DNA of 64,000 nt. Source: CAVUAT01 sp963739545 (GTDB lineage Bacteria; Actinomycetota; Thermoleophilia; Solirubrobacterales; 70-9). This document shows, piece by piece, positions 35,548 to 44,355 of this stretch (within the stretch, counting starts at the first letter, position 1; every line of letters begins with the position of its first letter). Position numbers and translations under genes: made by a program. Under the pieces are notes generated by a model. That model searched no databases. It was not told where the DNA came from and saw only the letters and a program-made list of their open reading frames with translations. The stretch is taken from NCBI GenBank assembly GCA_963739545.1, contig CAVUAT010000014.1, positions 434,001-498,000 of the forward strand, read 5' to 3'.

Positions 35548-37980
35548 TCAAAGGCCCAGCGAGATGGCCAGAGCATCGCCGACGTAGTCGACGTAGTGGA
35601 ACTTGAGGTCGCCCAACTCGTGCTTGGGAATCTCGGCGACGTCGCCCTCGTTGCGCGAGGGCAGGATGCACTCCTTGATCCCGGCTCGCTGCGCGGCGAG
35701 CGTCTTCTCCTTGATCCCGCCGACGGGCAGCACCTGCCCGGTCAGCGTTATCTCACCGGTCATCGCCAGGTCGTTGCGCACGGCCTTCTCGCAGACGAGC
35801 GAGGCGAGCGCCGTCGTCATCGCGACCCCGGCGGAGGGGCCGTCCTTCGGCACCGCACCCGCCGGCACGTGGATGTGGATGTCGTTGTTGGCGAACCAGT
35901 CGTCGTCGAGCTCAGGGCGCAACTCGGTGATGTGGCCGCGCACCCACGAGAGCGCCGCCTGAGCCGACTCGCGCATCACGTCGCCGAGCTGCCCGGTGAT
36001 CGTGAGCTTGCCCGAGCCCTTCATCGAGGTCGCCTCGATGAACAGGACCTCGCCGCCGACCGGGGTCCAGGCGAGGCCGGTGGCGACGCCGGGGTCCTTG
36101 GTGCGGCGGCGCTGCTCGGAGAAGACGCGGCGCTTGCCGAGCAGCGCGCGGGCCCGCTTCCCAGACACCTTGACCTTGCCCTTGGCCTTTCCCTCGGCGA
36201 CGTCGCGAGCGATCTTTCGAAGGACGGTGCCGATCGCGCGCTCGAGGTTGCGGACGCCGGCCTCGCGCGTGTACTCCTCGATGATCACGACCAGCGCGGT
36301 GTCGGTGAGCTCGACCTGCGAGCTCTTCAGCCCATTGGCCTCGAGCTGGCGCGGGACCAGGTACTTCTTCGCGATGTGGAGTTTTTCGTCGACCGTGTAG
36401 CCGGCTAGCTGGATCACCTCCATGCGGTCCTGCAGCGGGCCCGGAACGGTCTCGAGCTGGTTCGCGGTGGCGATGAAGATCACGTCCGAGAGGTCGAACG
36501 GCAAGTCGAGGTAGTGGTCGCGGAAGCTCGAGTTCTGCGCAGGGTCCAAGACCTCGAGCATGGCGCTGGCGGGGTCCCCGCGGAAGTCCGCGCCCATCTT
36601 GTCGATCTCGTCGATCATGAACAGCGGGTTGCGGGTTCCCGCGTCGCGCAGGGCGCGGATGATCGTTCCCGGCATCGCGCCGATGTAGGTGCGGCGGTGC
36701 CCGCGAATCTCGGCCTCGTCACGGACTCCGCCGACCGAGATGCGCTCGAACTTGCGGCCGAGAGCGCGACCGATGGACTTGCCGAGGCTGGTCTTGCCGA
36801 CCCCGGGCGGGCCGACGAAGCAGAGTATGGGCCCGGGCGACTCCGGGTTCAGCTTTCGCACCGCGAGGTACTCGAGGATCCGATCCTTGACCTCCTCGAG
36901 GTCGTAGTGGTCGTCGTTGAGGATCTTCTTCGCGTGCTTGATGTCGAGGTTGTCGGTCGTCTCGTTCGACCAGGGCAGGTCGACGAGCCACTCGAGGTAG
37001 CTGCGGATGACCCCGTACTCGGCGGCGGCGGAGGGCAGCTTCTCGAGGCGGCCGAGCTCGCGCTCGGCGGCCTTCGCCGCCTCCTCCGGGAGCTCCGCGG
37101 CCTCGATCCGCTCGCGCAGTTCGTTCACCTCGGCCGCCTGGTCGTCCTCTTCGCCGAGCTCCTCCTGGATCGCCTTCATCTGCTGGCGCAGGAAGTACTC
37201 GCGTTGGCCCTTGTCGATCTCGGACTCGACCTGCGACTGGATCTTGGTCCCGAGGCGGACGACCTCGAGCTCGCGGGTGAGGATCTGCGACAGGCGGCGC
37301 AGGCGCTTGGCGACGTCGACCTCCTCGAGGAGGGCCTGCTTCTCCTCGCTGGAGATGCGCATCGCCCCGGCGATCAGGTGGCCGAGCGCCGACGGGTCGT
37401 CGAGGTTCGTGACCGCGAGCTGGAGCTCCTCGGGCAGGTACGGGATCTGCTCGATGATCTCGCTGAAGGTGTTCTGGACGTTGCGCGTCAGGGCCTCGAG
37501 CTCGGGCGATGGCGTGACCACATCGGCAATCGGCTGCACGCGAGCGACGAGGTAGGGCTCCTCGGCGACGTAGTCAGTCAGCGCCACGCGCTCGCCGCCC
37601 TGCACCAGGATCCGCAGGGTGCCGTCGGGCACCTTCATCATCCGGGCCACGGTGCCGGCGACGCCGACGTCGTAGAGGTCGTCCGGGCGGGGCGCGTCGT
37701 TGCCCGGGTCCTTTGAGGCGACCATGACGAGCATCCGGTTGCCCGAGAGGACGTCGTTGACGAGCTCGATCGAGCGCTCCTGGCCGACCGCCAGCGGGGT
37801 CAGGGTGTCGGGGAAGGTGACGGTCTCGCGCAGCGGCAGGACCGGTAGCGCATCGGGCAGCGGCTGCTCGCCGCGCACGGAGTCATCGACATCCGGCAGC
37901 TCCACGACCTCGATCTCTGGCGCCTCGGCTCCGGCCAACTGCTCGTCGACGGAAGCCAAGTCGCGGTCGAGGTCGGTCAC
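35548..37980 (-). CDS. lon: ATP-dependent protease Lon
   Basis: Lon degrades damaged and regulatory proteins. The 810-residue protein has the N-terminal LON domain (LPDALPVLPLRETVTFPDTL), a coiled region, the AAA+ module with FVGPPGVGKTSLGKSIGRAL (about residue 393) and FMIDEIDKM, and the C-terminal protease with the catalytic Ser in PKDGPSAGVAM (about 716) and Lys in GGIKEKTLAA (about 759). It overlaps the hsp20 stop by four bases, so the two quality-control genes are co-translated. Confidence 0.97.
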   Translation of the reverse strand: MTDLDRDLASVDEQLAGAEAPEIEVVELPDVDDSVRGEQPLPDALPVLPLRETVTFPDTLTPLAVGQERSIELVNDVLSGNRMLVMVASKDPGNDAPRPDDLYDVGVAGTVARMMKVPDGTLRILVQGGERVALTDYVAEEPYLVARVQPIADVVTPSPELEALTRNVQNTFSEIIEQIPYLPEELQLAVTNLDDPSALGHLIAGAMRISSEEKQALLEEVDVAKRLRRLSQILTRELEVVRLGTKIQSQVESEIDKGQREYFLRQQMKAIQEELGEEDDQAAEVNELRERIEAAELPEEAAKAAERELGRLEKLPSAAAEYGVIRSYLEWLVDLPWSNETTDNLDIKHAKKILNDDHYDLEEVKDRILEYLAVRKLNPESPGPILCFVGPPGVGKTSLGKSIGRALGRKFERISVGGVRDEAEIRGHRRTYIGAMPGTIIRALRDAGTRNPLFMIDEIDKMGADFRGDPASAMLEVLDPAQNSSFRDHYLDLPFDLSDVIFIATANQLETVPGPLQDRMEVIQLAGYTVDEKLHIAKKYLVPRQLEANGLKSSQVELTDTALVVIIEEYTREAGVRNLERAIGTVLRKIARDVAEGKAKGKVKVSGKRARALLGKRRVFSEQRRRTKDPGVATGLAWTPVGGEVLFIEATSMKGSGKLTITGQLGDVMRESAQAALSWVRGHITELRPELDDDWFANNDIHIHVPAGAVPKDGPSAGVAMTTALASLVCEKAVRNDLAMTGEITLTGQVLPVGGIKEKTLAAQRAGIKECILPSRNEGDVAEIPKHELGDLKFHYVDYVGDALAISLGL

Positions 37981-38447
37981 TGCTCCTCGTTTGCTCTTTC
38001 GATCGGGACCTGGCGGGCGCTTTCGGGGAGCCGGACCGGAAGCTCGATACGGAGGATCCCGTCCTCGTAACTCGCTTGCGCCTCGTCGGCCTGCACGTCG
38101 GCCTGAAGCTCGATCACGCGGCGGAAGGGGCCGGACGGCAGCTCGACCTGCTGGTAGGTGCGGCCCTCGGTCTCGCGGACGGGGCGCTCGCCGGTGATCA
38201 CGAGGGAGCGGCCGCGGACCTCGAGGTTGATGGCGTCGACGTCGACTCCGGGGAGGTCGACCTTGACGATCGCGCGCTCAGGCCGGTCCTCACCGCAGTA
38301 GTAGACGTCCACGCGGGGGACGAAGCCGGCGGTGAGCGCCCGCGGTGCGGTGCGGTGGCCGGCCTGGTCCCAGAAGTCGCCGAGGAGATCGTCCATCTCA
38401 CGCCGCATGCGGGCGAAATCAGCGAAGGGGTCGCGCTGCCTCGTCAC
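37977..38447 (-). CDS. Small heat shock protein Hsp20
   Basis: A 156-residue alpha-crystallin chaperone that holds unfolding proteins. The crystallin domain runs from FVPRVDVYYC through AIVKVDLPGVDVDAINLEVR and SLVITGERPV to the C-terminal LRIELPV motif. The N-terminus (RDPFADFARMRREMDDLLGD) is the usual oligomerisation arm. It is directly coupled to lon. I see no clear HAIR or CIRCE operator upstream. Confidence 0.94.
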   Translation of the reverse strand: MTRQRDPFADFARMRREMDDLLGDFWDQAGHRTAPRALTAGFVPRVDVYYCGEDRPERAIVKVDLPGVDVDAINLEVRGRSLVITGERPVRETEGRTYQQVELPSGPFRRVIELQADVQADEAQASYEDGILRIELPVRLPESARQVPIERANEEQ

Positions 38448-38474
38448 CAGGTGAACGATAGCCAGACGGGGATC

Positions 38475-39269
38475 TCAGATCTCGTACGTGGCACCCTCGC
38501 GGGCGACTTCGACCGGTCCGCCGAAGCCGCGCTCGGCCTCCTCACGGGCCCAGTCGTCGCCGAGCTCGTCGGAGATGTGTGTGATGACGACGCGGCGCGC
38601 GCCGGCGCGCTTCGCGTGCTCGCCAGCCTCCTCGGGGGTGAGGTGGCCCCGGACGCCGGTGCGCTCCGGGCGGGGCAGCGTAGCCTCGACCAGCATCAGG
38701 TCGGCGTCGCGCGCGATCTCGACGATCTCGTCCCCGGGCCGAGTGTCGGCGCTGTAGGACAGTTTGGCCTCTCCCCCCTTGGAGGCGATGTTCACGGCGA
38801 AGGTGTCGATGAAGTGGGGCACCGGGTGAAAGCCGGCGGTGATCTCGCCGACGGCGACGCTGTCGCCGGGGGCGTACTCGCTGAGCTCGAACGCGTTCTC
38901 GATCAGGTCATCGTTGCCCCAGGCGCCGACGACCTGTCGGAACACGGCGCGCGCGCCGGGCGGGGCGATCAACTTCGGCCTCGCCGGCCGGTCGGTCCCG
39001 GGCCACGTGTGGACCGGGACGGGCTGCTGCTTCGGCGCGTAGGTGAGCGCGTAGGAGTACGGGACGAGGTCCAGGAAGTGGTCGGCGTGCAGGTGCGAGA
39101 TCAGGACGGCATCGAGATCGACGTAGTCGATCCGCTCGCGGAGCTTGCCGAAGACTCCGTTGCCGCAGTCGAGCAGCACCGTGGTCGTCCCCTCTTCGAT
39201 CAGGTAGCCGCTGCAGGCGCCACCCGCGTCCTGCCAGGACGGGGACTTGCCGAGCACCGTGATCTTCAA
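38475..39269 (-). CDS. Metallo-beta-lactamase-fold hydrolase (RNase Z/ElaC-like branch)
   Basis: A 264-residue hydrolase with the metal motif ISHLHADHFLDLVPY (HxHxDH), further ligands at HPVPHFIDTFAV, SYSADTRPGDEI and VITHISDE. The N-terminal GKSPSWQDAGGACSGYLIEE is typical of the MBL proteins annotated near RNase Z in actinobacteria; the substrate is not known. The start is TTG 39269 with GGAGG upstream. The 5' region has an inverted repeat and two direct repeats. Confidence 0.85.
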   Translation of the reverse strand: MKITVLGKSPSWQDAGGACSGYLIEEGTTTVLLDCGNGVFGKLRERIDYVDLDAVLISHLHADHFLDLVPYSYALTYAPKQQPVPVHTWPGTDRPARPKLIAPPGARAVFRQVVGAWGNDDLIENAFELSEYAPGDSVAVGEITAGFHPVPHFIDTFAVNIASKGGEAKLSYSADTRPGDEIVEIARDADLMLVEATLPRPERTGVRGHLTPEEAGEHAKRAGARRVVITHISDELGDDWAREEAERGFGGPVEVAREGATYEI

Positions 39270-39283
39270 GAGCCCTCCACTGC

Positions 39284-39302
39284 GGTTCCCTGGTCGGGAA
39301 CC
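39284..39302. promoter_or_regulatory. Inverted repeat before the MBL-fold gene
   Basis: GGTTCCC-TGGTC-GGGAACC has seven-base perfect arms and lies 15 bases upstream of the TTG start, so it falls in the untranslated leader or promoter. Confidence 0.45.
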
Positions 39303-39337
39303 TACAGCGCCGGGGCTACATACAGCGCCGGGGCTAC
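39303..39337. repeat. Two 17-base direct repeats upstream of the MBL-fold gene
   Basis: TACAGCGCCGGGGCTAC occurs at 39303-39319 and 39321-39337, one base apart. They abut the inverted repeat, which suggests a regulator-binding region or a small local duplication. Confidence 0.75.
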
Positions 39338-39393
39338 CCGTAGGGTCCGGGCCGCTCGGCTTGTGCGGGCGGTCGCCCCGGCTTTCCCGGAGA

Positions 39394-39597
39394 TTAGGCC
39401 GCGGTGGCTGCGGCGGTGCGGGCCGGCTCGCGCATGAGCAGCGCGGGCTGGCGAGGGGGGACGAGGCCGGCAGGCGTGTCGGGGCGGAAGGTGGGGCAGG
39501 GCTCGTCCAGTCCCAGGGCGCAGAGGTTGTGCATGCGGAAGTAGCAGTCGTCGCAGGTCAGTTTCTTCGCGCTGGAGCGCGCTCGACCGGTGGCCAA
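39394..39597 (-). CDS. Small Cys-rich protein, probably zinc-binding
   Basis: A 67-residue protein with four Cys in a zinc-ribbon-like spacing: CDDC, then a further Cys eight residues on (FRMHNLCALGLDEPCPTFRP). An Ala-rich tail follows. The start (MATGRARSSAKKLT) is basic. Small proteins of this layout are frequent in actinobacteria, but I cannot name a function. It is divergent from the fatty-acid hydroxylase gene. Confidence 0.62.
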   Translation of the reverse strand: MATGRARSSAKKLTCDDCYFRMHNLCALGLDEPCPTFRPDTPAGLVPPRQPALLMREPARTAAATAA

Positions 39598-39735
39598 GAT
39601 CAGGTCCTCTCGTCAGGTCTGCCTCCCCGGGGCCCTTCCCCGCGGCGCCGTCTCACTATGCCACTTCGCCAGGCAGCCTTCAGGCACGTTTCCGCAAATG
39701 GCGATCTTCTTATTTCATGGCTACCATTCGGGCAG

Positions 39736-40398
39736 ATGTCGGAGCCGCGATCAACCCGTCTCTCGGCTTCTCCGCCGATGTTCGAGAGCCGGTTCCTCGA
39801 CTTCTTCACGCGGGTCCATCCCGCGATGCCGGCGGTCGTCTACCTGCCGGTGGTCGCCGGTGCGATCTGGCTCGGCTTCGACCGGGGGCTCGACGGCGCC
39901 ACCAGCGCCCTGCTCGTCCTCGCGGGCATCGTGATCTGGACCCCGACCGAGTACTGGCTGCACCGCCTCGTCTTCCACTGGCGGCCGAAGTTCCGGGGCG
40001 GCGACCGCCTCCACTTCATGATCCACGGCGTCCATCACGACCACCCCAACGACGCGATGCGCCTGGTGATGCCCCCGGCCGCGAGCATCCCACTGGCCGC
40101 CCTCTTCTACGTGCTCTTCATCGTGATCTTCGGGACGCCACACGGGCTTCCGTTGTTCGCGGGCTTCATCGTCGGTTACCTGGGTTACGACTACACGCAC
40201 TACTACATCCATCATGCGACGCCGAAGTCAACGATCGGCCGAAAGCTGCGTGAGCAGCACATGCGCCACCACTTCCAGGACCACCACTTCGGCTTCGGGG
40301 TCTCGTCGCCGCTGTGGGACGCGGTCTTCCGGACCCTCCCGAGGCGCCGCAAGGTCGAGCGCCGTCCCGCCGCCCCCGGCGACGAGACCACCGCCTGA
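39736..40398 (+). CDS. Fatty acid hydroxylase / sterol desaturase superfamily protein
   Basis: A 220-residue membrane di-iron oxygenase. The histidine clusters are complete: HRLVFH, HGVHHDHPND, THYYIHH and EQHMRHHFQDHHFGFG. Two or three hydrophobic helices (VYLPVVAGAIWLGF; IVGYLGYDYTHYY) place the active site at the membrane face. It resembles fatty acid 2-hydroxylases, which hydroxylate acyl chains; the substrate is inference. ATG 39736 was chosen because the conserved part begins soon after. Confidence 0.88.
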   Translation: MSEPRSTRLSASPPMFESRFLDFFTRVHPAMPAVVYLPVVAGAIWLGFDRGLDGATSALLVLAGIVIWTPTEYWLHRLVFHWRPKFRGGDRLHFMIHGVHHDHPNDAMRLVMPPAASIPLAALFYVLFIVIFGTPHGLPLFAGFIVGYLGYDYTHYYIHHATPKSTIGRKLREQHMRHHFQDHHFGFGVSSPLWDAVFRTLPRRRKVERRPAAPGDETTA

Positions 40399-40413
40399 GC
40401 GACGGGGTCCGCG

Positions 40414-41376
40414 CTAGGCCACGCGGCTGACGGGCTCGCGCCCGTCGAGCACCGCGATCACGTTGTCGGCCGCGAGCGCCGCCATCGCGTCGCGGGAGGG
40501 GATCGTCGCCGACCCGATGTGGGGCAGCAGGACGCATCGCGGCGCCGACAGCAGCTCCTCGGGCACCTGCGGCTCGCCCTCGTAGACGTCGAGCCCGGCC
40601 GCGCCGAGGCGCCCGTCGCGCAGCGCGGCTGCCAGCTCGGCCGCGTCGACGAGCGACCCGCGGGAGGTGTTGACGAGAACCCCCTCGGGGCCGAGCAGGT
40701 CGAGCTCGGCGCGGCCGATCATGCGGTTCGTCGCCTCCCCCGCGGGGGCGTGAACGCTTACGACGCCGGAGACCGACATGAGCTCGGCGAGCTCGAGGCG
40801 GCGGGCGCCGAGGTCGCTCTCCGCCTGGGGCTTGGCTGATTTGGCTGAGTAGACAACGTCCGATCCAAGCCCGTGTACGAGCTCGGCGTAACGGCCGCCG
40901 ATCCGGCCGAGGCCGACCACCCCCACCGTCGAGCCGCGCAGCTCGAGCCCGCGATAGGCGGCCGGGTCCCAGCCCCTCCAGCGGCCCTCGCGCAGGTCGC
41001 GCTCGGCATCGCTCATGCGGCGCGCCGCGGCCAGGGTCAGGGCGAGCGCCAGCTCGGCGGTCGCCTCGGTGAGGACGCCGGGGGTGTTGGTGACGACGAC
41101 CCCGCGCTCGGCGCAGGCATCGAGGTCGATGTTGTCGTGCCCGACGGCGAAGTTCGAGACGACTCGCAGGCCCTCGCCCGCGGCGTCGAGCAACTCGACG
41201 TCTACCGGGACGGTGGGGTCGGCGACTAACGCGGCGGCGCCGGGGACCATCTCGAGCAACCGCTCGTGATCGGCGTCGAGGCCGCCCTCGCGCAGGTCGA
41301 ATCGGTCGCGCAGCTTGTCCACGCCCGCGGGCAGCAGCATGCGGGCGATCACGACCGTTTGCCGCGCTTCACCCAT
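40414..41376 (-). CDS. D-2-hydroxyacid dehydrogenase (glyoxylate reductase-like)
   Basis: A 320-residue NAD(P)-dependent dehydrogenase. The Rossmann motif GVVGLGRIGGRYAELV is at about residue 148, with the catalytic Arg in VNTSRGSLVDAAELAAAL and the catalytic Glu/His pair in the region ending CVLLPHIGSATIPSR. The N-terminal half is the lid domain (FDLREGGLDADHERLLEMV). Substrates in the family include glyoxylate, hydroxypyruvate and 3-phosphoglycerate; I cannot choose. It is divergent from the AT-hook/winged-helix gene. Confidence 0.88.
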   Translation of the reverse strand: MGEARQTVVIARMLLPAGVDKLRDRFDLREGGLDADHERLLEMVPGAAALVADPTVPVDVELLDAAGEGLRVVSNFAVGHDNIDLDACAERGVVVTNTPGVLTEATAELALALTLAAARRMSDAERDLREGRWRGWDPAAYRGLELRGSTVGVVGLGRIGGRYAELVHGLGSDVVYSAKSAKPQAESDLGARRLELAELMSVSGVVSVHAPAGEATNRMIGRAELDLLGPEGVLVNTSRGSLVDAAELAAALRDGRLGAAGLDVYEGEPQVPEELLSAPRCVLLPHIGSATIPSRDAMAALAADNVIAVLDGREPVSRVA

Positions 41377-41395
41377 GCAGGCCGACGCTAACGGT

Positions 41396-41426
41396 TACAG
41401 TGAAGGTGAACAGAAAATTAACTGTA
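41396..41426. promoter_or_regulatory. AT-rich leader with spaced inverted repeat before the AT-hook protein gene
   Basis: TACAGT and ACTGTA are 19 bases apart around an AT-rich core (GAAAATTA), unusual in this GC-rich window. This is the likely promoter/leader of the downstream DNA-binding protein gene; a purine-rich GGGGAAGGG ribosome binding site follows before its ATG. Confidence 0.4.
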
Positions 41427-41443
41427 GGGGAAGGGACTCACAC

Positions 41444-41794
41444 ATGGCTGCGAACACGGTAGACAAAGCACGGGCACTGCTCGAAGAGCGGCGTGACGAG
41501 CTCAACAAGGAGCTCCGTCAGATCGAGACGGCGATCTCCGGGCTCGGTGGGGGCCGGAAGCGTGGGCCGGGAAGGCCCCGCGGATCGACCAGCGCTCCCA
41601 GGCGCCGGCGCCGCCGAGGCGGCTCGCGGGCCGACCAGGCGGTGACGATCATCTCCGAGAACCCCGGGATCGGCGTGGCCCAGCTCGGAAAGAAGATGCA
41701 CCTGAAGGCCCCGAACTACCTGTACCGCGTGCTGCCGGACCTGGAGAAGGAAGGGCGCATCAAGAAGAAGGGGAAGGGCTACCACCCCGCCTGA
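41444..41794 (+). CDS. Small DNA-binding protein: coiled coil, AT-hook and winged helix
   Basis: A 116-residue protein in three parts: an N-terminal helix likely to form a coiled coil (KARALLEERRDELNKELRQI), a basic AT-hook-like linker (RKRGPGRPRGSTSAPRRRRR), and a C-terminal winged-helix region (IGVAQLGKKMHLKAPNYLYR, VLPDLEKEGRIKKKGKGYHP). This set of parts fits a nucleoid-associated or global DNA-binding protein. The ATG at 41444 follows GGGGAAGGG. I do not recognise a named family. Confidence 0.78.
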   Translation: MAANTVDKARALLEERRDELNKELRQIETAISGLGGGRKRGPGRPRGSTSAPRRRRRRGGSRADQAVTIISENPGIGVAQLGKKMHLKAPNYLYRVLPDLEKEGRIKKKGKGYHPA

Positions 41795-41820
41795 AGGTCA
41801 CTGCCGCTCCCCGGCGCGGC

Positions 41821-42816
41821 CTAGACCAACCCGAGCTCGGACACGGAGTCGCGCTCTTCGCGCAGCTCGGCGACGCTGGCGTCGATGCGCTTGCGCGAGA
41901 AGTCGTTGACGTCGAGGCCTTCGACGACCGTGTACTCGTCTCCCAATGCCGTGCACGGCTGGCCGCAGAAGATGCCCTCCTCGATCCCGTATGCACCGCT
42001 CGAGGGGACGGCCATCGAGACCCAGTCACCGTCGGGCGTGCCGAGTGCCCAGTCGCGGATGTGGTCGATCGCGGCGCTCGCCGCGGACGCTGCACTCGAG
42101 GACCCGCGGGCCTCGATGATCGCGGCGCCGCGCTTGCCGACCGTGGGGATGAACTCGTCGGCGATCCAGGCCTCGTCGCCGACCGCGTCCCAGGCGGAGG
42201 ATCCCTTGACCTCGGCGTTGACCAGGTCGGGGTACTGGGTCGGGGAGTGGTTGCCCCAGACGGTCATCTTCTTGATGTCGTCGACCTCGGCGCCGGTCTT
42301 GGCCGCGAGTTGGGCGATGGCGCGGTTGTGGTCGAGGCGCATCATCGCCGTGAAGCGCTCCTTCGGGACGTCGGGAGCGTTCGAGGATGCGATCAGGCAG
42401 TTCGTGTTGGCCGGGTTGCCAACGACGAGGATCTTGACATCGTCCGCCGCGCCGGCGTTGATCGCCTCGCCCTGCGGCTTGAAGATGCCTCCATTCGCCT
42501 CGAGCAGGTCGGCGCGCTCCATGCCCTTCGTGCGGGGCCGGGCACCGATCAGCAGGCCGACCTGGCATCCGTCGAACGCCTTGGTCGGGTCGTCGTAGAC
42601 CTCGATCCCGGTCAGCAGCGGAAAGGCGCAGTCGTCCAGCTCCATGGCCGTTCCCTCCGCGGCCTTGACCGCGTCGGGGATCTCGAGCAGGTGAAGGTGC
42701 ACTCTCGTGTCGGGGCCGAGCATCTGGCCGGCCGCGATCCGGAACAGGATCGCGTAGCCGATCTGGCCGGCGGCGCCGGTGACGGTGACGTTGACGGCGT
42801 TCTCGGGTGAGCTCAC
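41821..42816 (-). CDS. mdh: Malate dehydrogenase
   Basis: Interconverts malate and oxaloacetate in the TCA cycle. The 331-residue protein has the NAD motif VTGAAGQIGYAILFRIAAG, the mobile loop IGARPRTKGMERADLL, VVGNPANTNCLIA, MRLDHNRA and the catalytic His in VWGNHSPTQYPD. It belongs to the LDH-like/actinobacterial MDH type. GTG 42816 has GAGGAG nine bases upstream. icd lies 82 bases upstream on the same strand. Confidence 0.96.
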   Translation of the reverse strand: MSSPENAVNVTVTGAAGQIGYAILFRIAAGQMLGPDTRVHLHLLEIPDAVKAAEGTAMELDDCAFPLLTGIEVYDDPTKAFDGCQVGLLIGARPRTKGMERADLLEANGGIFKPQGEAINAGAADDVKILVVGNPANTNCLIASSNAPDVPKERFTAMMRLDHNRAIAQLAAKTGAEVDDIKKMTVWGNHSPTQYPDLVNAEVKGSSAWDAVGDEAWIADEFIPTVGKRGAAIIEARGSSSAASAASAAIDHIRDWALGTPDGDWVSMAVPSSGAYGIEEGIFCGQPCTALGDEYTVVEGLDVNDFSRKRIDASVAELREERDSVSELGLV

Positions 42817-42898
42817 GTTCGAAGTCTCCTCTGGTGGGTTCGATTCGGGGGGCGGCGCATCATCGCAAAGGCGTGTGGCGGACGGCGCTCGAAAGGAG

Positions 42899-44125
42899 CT
42901 AGCCCATCGCTTTCTGCAGGTTCTCGTCGATCGAGGCGAGGAACTCCTGGGTCGTCTGGAACTCCTGGTCGCCGCCGACGAGCAGGGCGAGGTCCTTCGT
43001 CATCTTGCCGCTCTCGACGGTCTCGACGCAGATGCGTTCGAGGGTCTCGGCGAACTCGGTGACCTCGGGGGTCTCGTCCATGCGGCCGCGCGCGGCGAGG
43101 GCGCGCGTCCAGGCGAAGATCGAGGCGATCGGATTGGTGGAGGTGGGATTGCCCTTCTGGTGCTCGCGGTAGTGGCGCGTGACGGTTCCGTGGGCGGCCT
43201 CGGCCTCGACGGTCTTGCCGTCGGGGGTCATCAACACCGAGGTCATCAGCCCGAGCGAGCCGAAGCCCTGGGCGACGGTGTCGGACTGCACGTCGCCGTC
43301 GTAGTTCTTGCATGCCCACACGTATCCCCCCTCCCACTTCATCGCCGCAGCGACCATGTCGTCGATCAGGCGGTGCTCGTAGGTGATCCCGGCCGCCTCG
43401 AAGTCAGAGGCGAACTCGGCGTCGAAGATCTCCTGGAAGAGGTCCTTGAAGCGCCCGTCGTAGGTCTTCATGATCGTGTTCTTGGTCGACATAAAGACGG
43501 GGACGCCGCGCTCGAGGCCGTAACGAAGCGACGCGCGCGCGAAGTCGCGGATCGAGTCGTCGAGGTTGTACATCGCCATCGCGACGCCGGCGCCCCCCTC
43601 CTCCGGGAAGTCGAAGACGTCGAGCTCGATCTCGTCGCCACCGTCGATGGGGCTGAACGTGAGGCGCAGCTTGCCGCCGCCCTCGGGGATCAGCGTGTCC
43701 GTTGCGCGGTACTGATCGCCGAACGCGTGACGGCCGATGATGATCGGCTTCGTCCAGCCGGGCACCAGGCGCGGGACGTTGGAGATCACGATCGGCTCGC
43801 GGAAGATGACGCCGCCGAGGATGTTGCGGATCGTCCCGTTCGGCGAGCGGTACATCTCCTTGAGGCCGAACTCCTCGACGCGGGCTTCGTCGGGGGTGAT
43901 CGTGGCGCACTTGACACCGACGCCGTGCTTCTTGATCGCCTCGGCCGCGTCGACGGTGATCTGGTCGTTCGTCGCGTCGCGGCTCTCGATCCCGAGGTCG
44001 AAGTAGATGAGCTCGACGTCGAGGTAGGGAACGATCAGCTGCTCCTTGATGAAGGACCAGATGATGCGCGTCATCTCGTCGCCGTCGAGCTCGACGACCG
44101 GGTTCTTGACCTTGATCTTCGCCAC
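42899..44125 (-). CDS. icd: NADP-dependent isocitrate dehydrogenase
   Basis: Oxidises isocitrate to 2-oxoglutarate. The 408-residue protein begins VAKIKVKNPVVELDGDEMTR and shows ATITPDEARVEEF, YRSPNGTIRNILGG and PIIIGRHAFGDQYRATD, the homodimeric eukaryote-like NADP-IDH type. GTG 44125 is the chosen start because the conserved region begins there. It pairs with mdh in the TCA cycle. Confidence 0.95.
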   Translation of the reverse strand: MAKIKVKNPVVELDGDEMTRIIWSFIKEQLIVPYLDVELIYFDLGIESRDATNDQITVDAAEAIKKHGVGVKCATITPDEARVEEFGLKEMYRSPNGTIRNILGGVIFREPIVISNVPRLVPGWTKPIIIGRHAFGDQYRATDTLIPEGGGKLRLTFSPIDGGDEIELDVFDFPEEGGAGVAMAMYNLDDSIRDFARASLRYGLERGVPVFMSTKNTIMKTYDGRFKDLFQEIFDAEFASDFEAAGITYEHRLIDDMVAAAMKWEGGYVWACKNYDGDVQSDTVAQGFGSLGLMTSVLMTPDGKTVEAEAAHGTVTRHYREHQKGNPTSTNPIASIFAWTRALAARGRMDETPEVTEFAETLERICVETVESGKMTKDLALLVGGDQEFQTTQEFLASIDENLQKAMG

Positions 44126-44355
44126 GAAGGCGGCGATGCTACGCGGATGGGGAGCAGGACGCTCCGAGAAGGTGATCCGCGACGGCGATCGTACTTGACG
44201 GCCATCTGCGCGCAGCCCGCCGGTGCCCGCGCCGCGACGTTTCACGGTCAGTTCTAGAAGAAGCGGTCGATGAAGGCGCGCAAGAAGTGCCGCGCCAAGG
44301 CCGCGTTGCTGCCGATCTGACGTCCCAACGCCCGCTCGGCTGCGATCATTGGCGC

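Noticed and set aside
38440..38455. TCACCAGGTGA near the hsp20 start as a heat-shock operator
   Set aside because: It does not match HAIR or CIRCE, overlaps the GTG start and is short enough to occur by chance.
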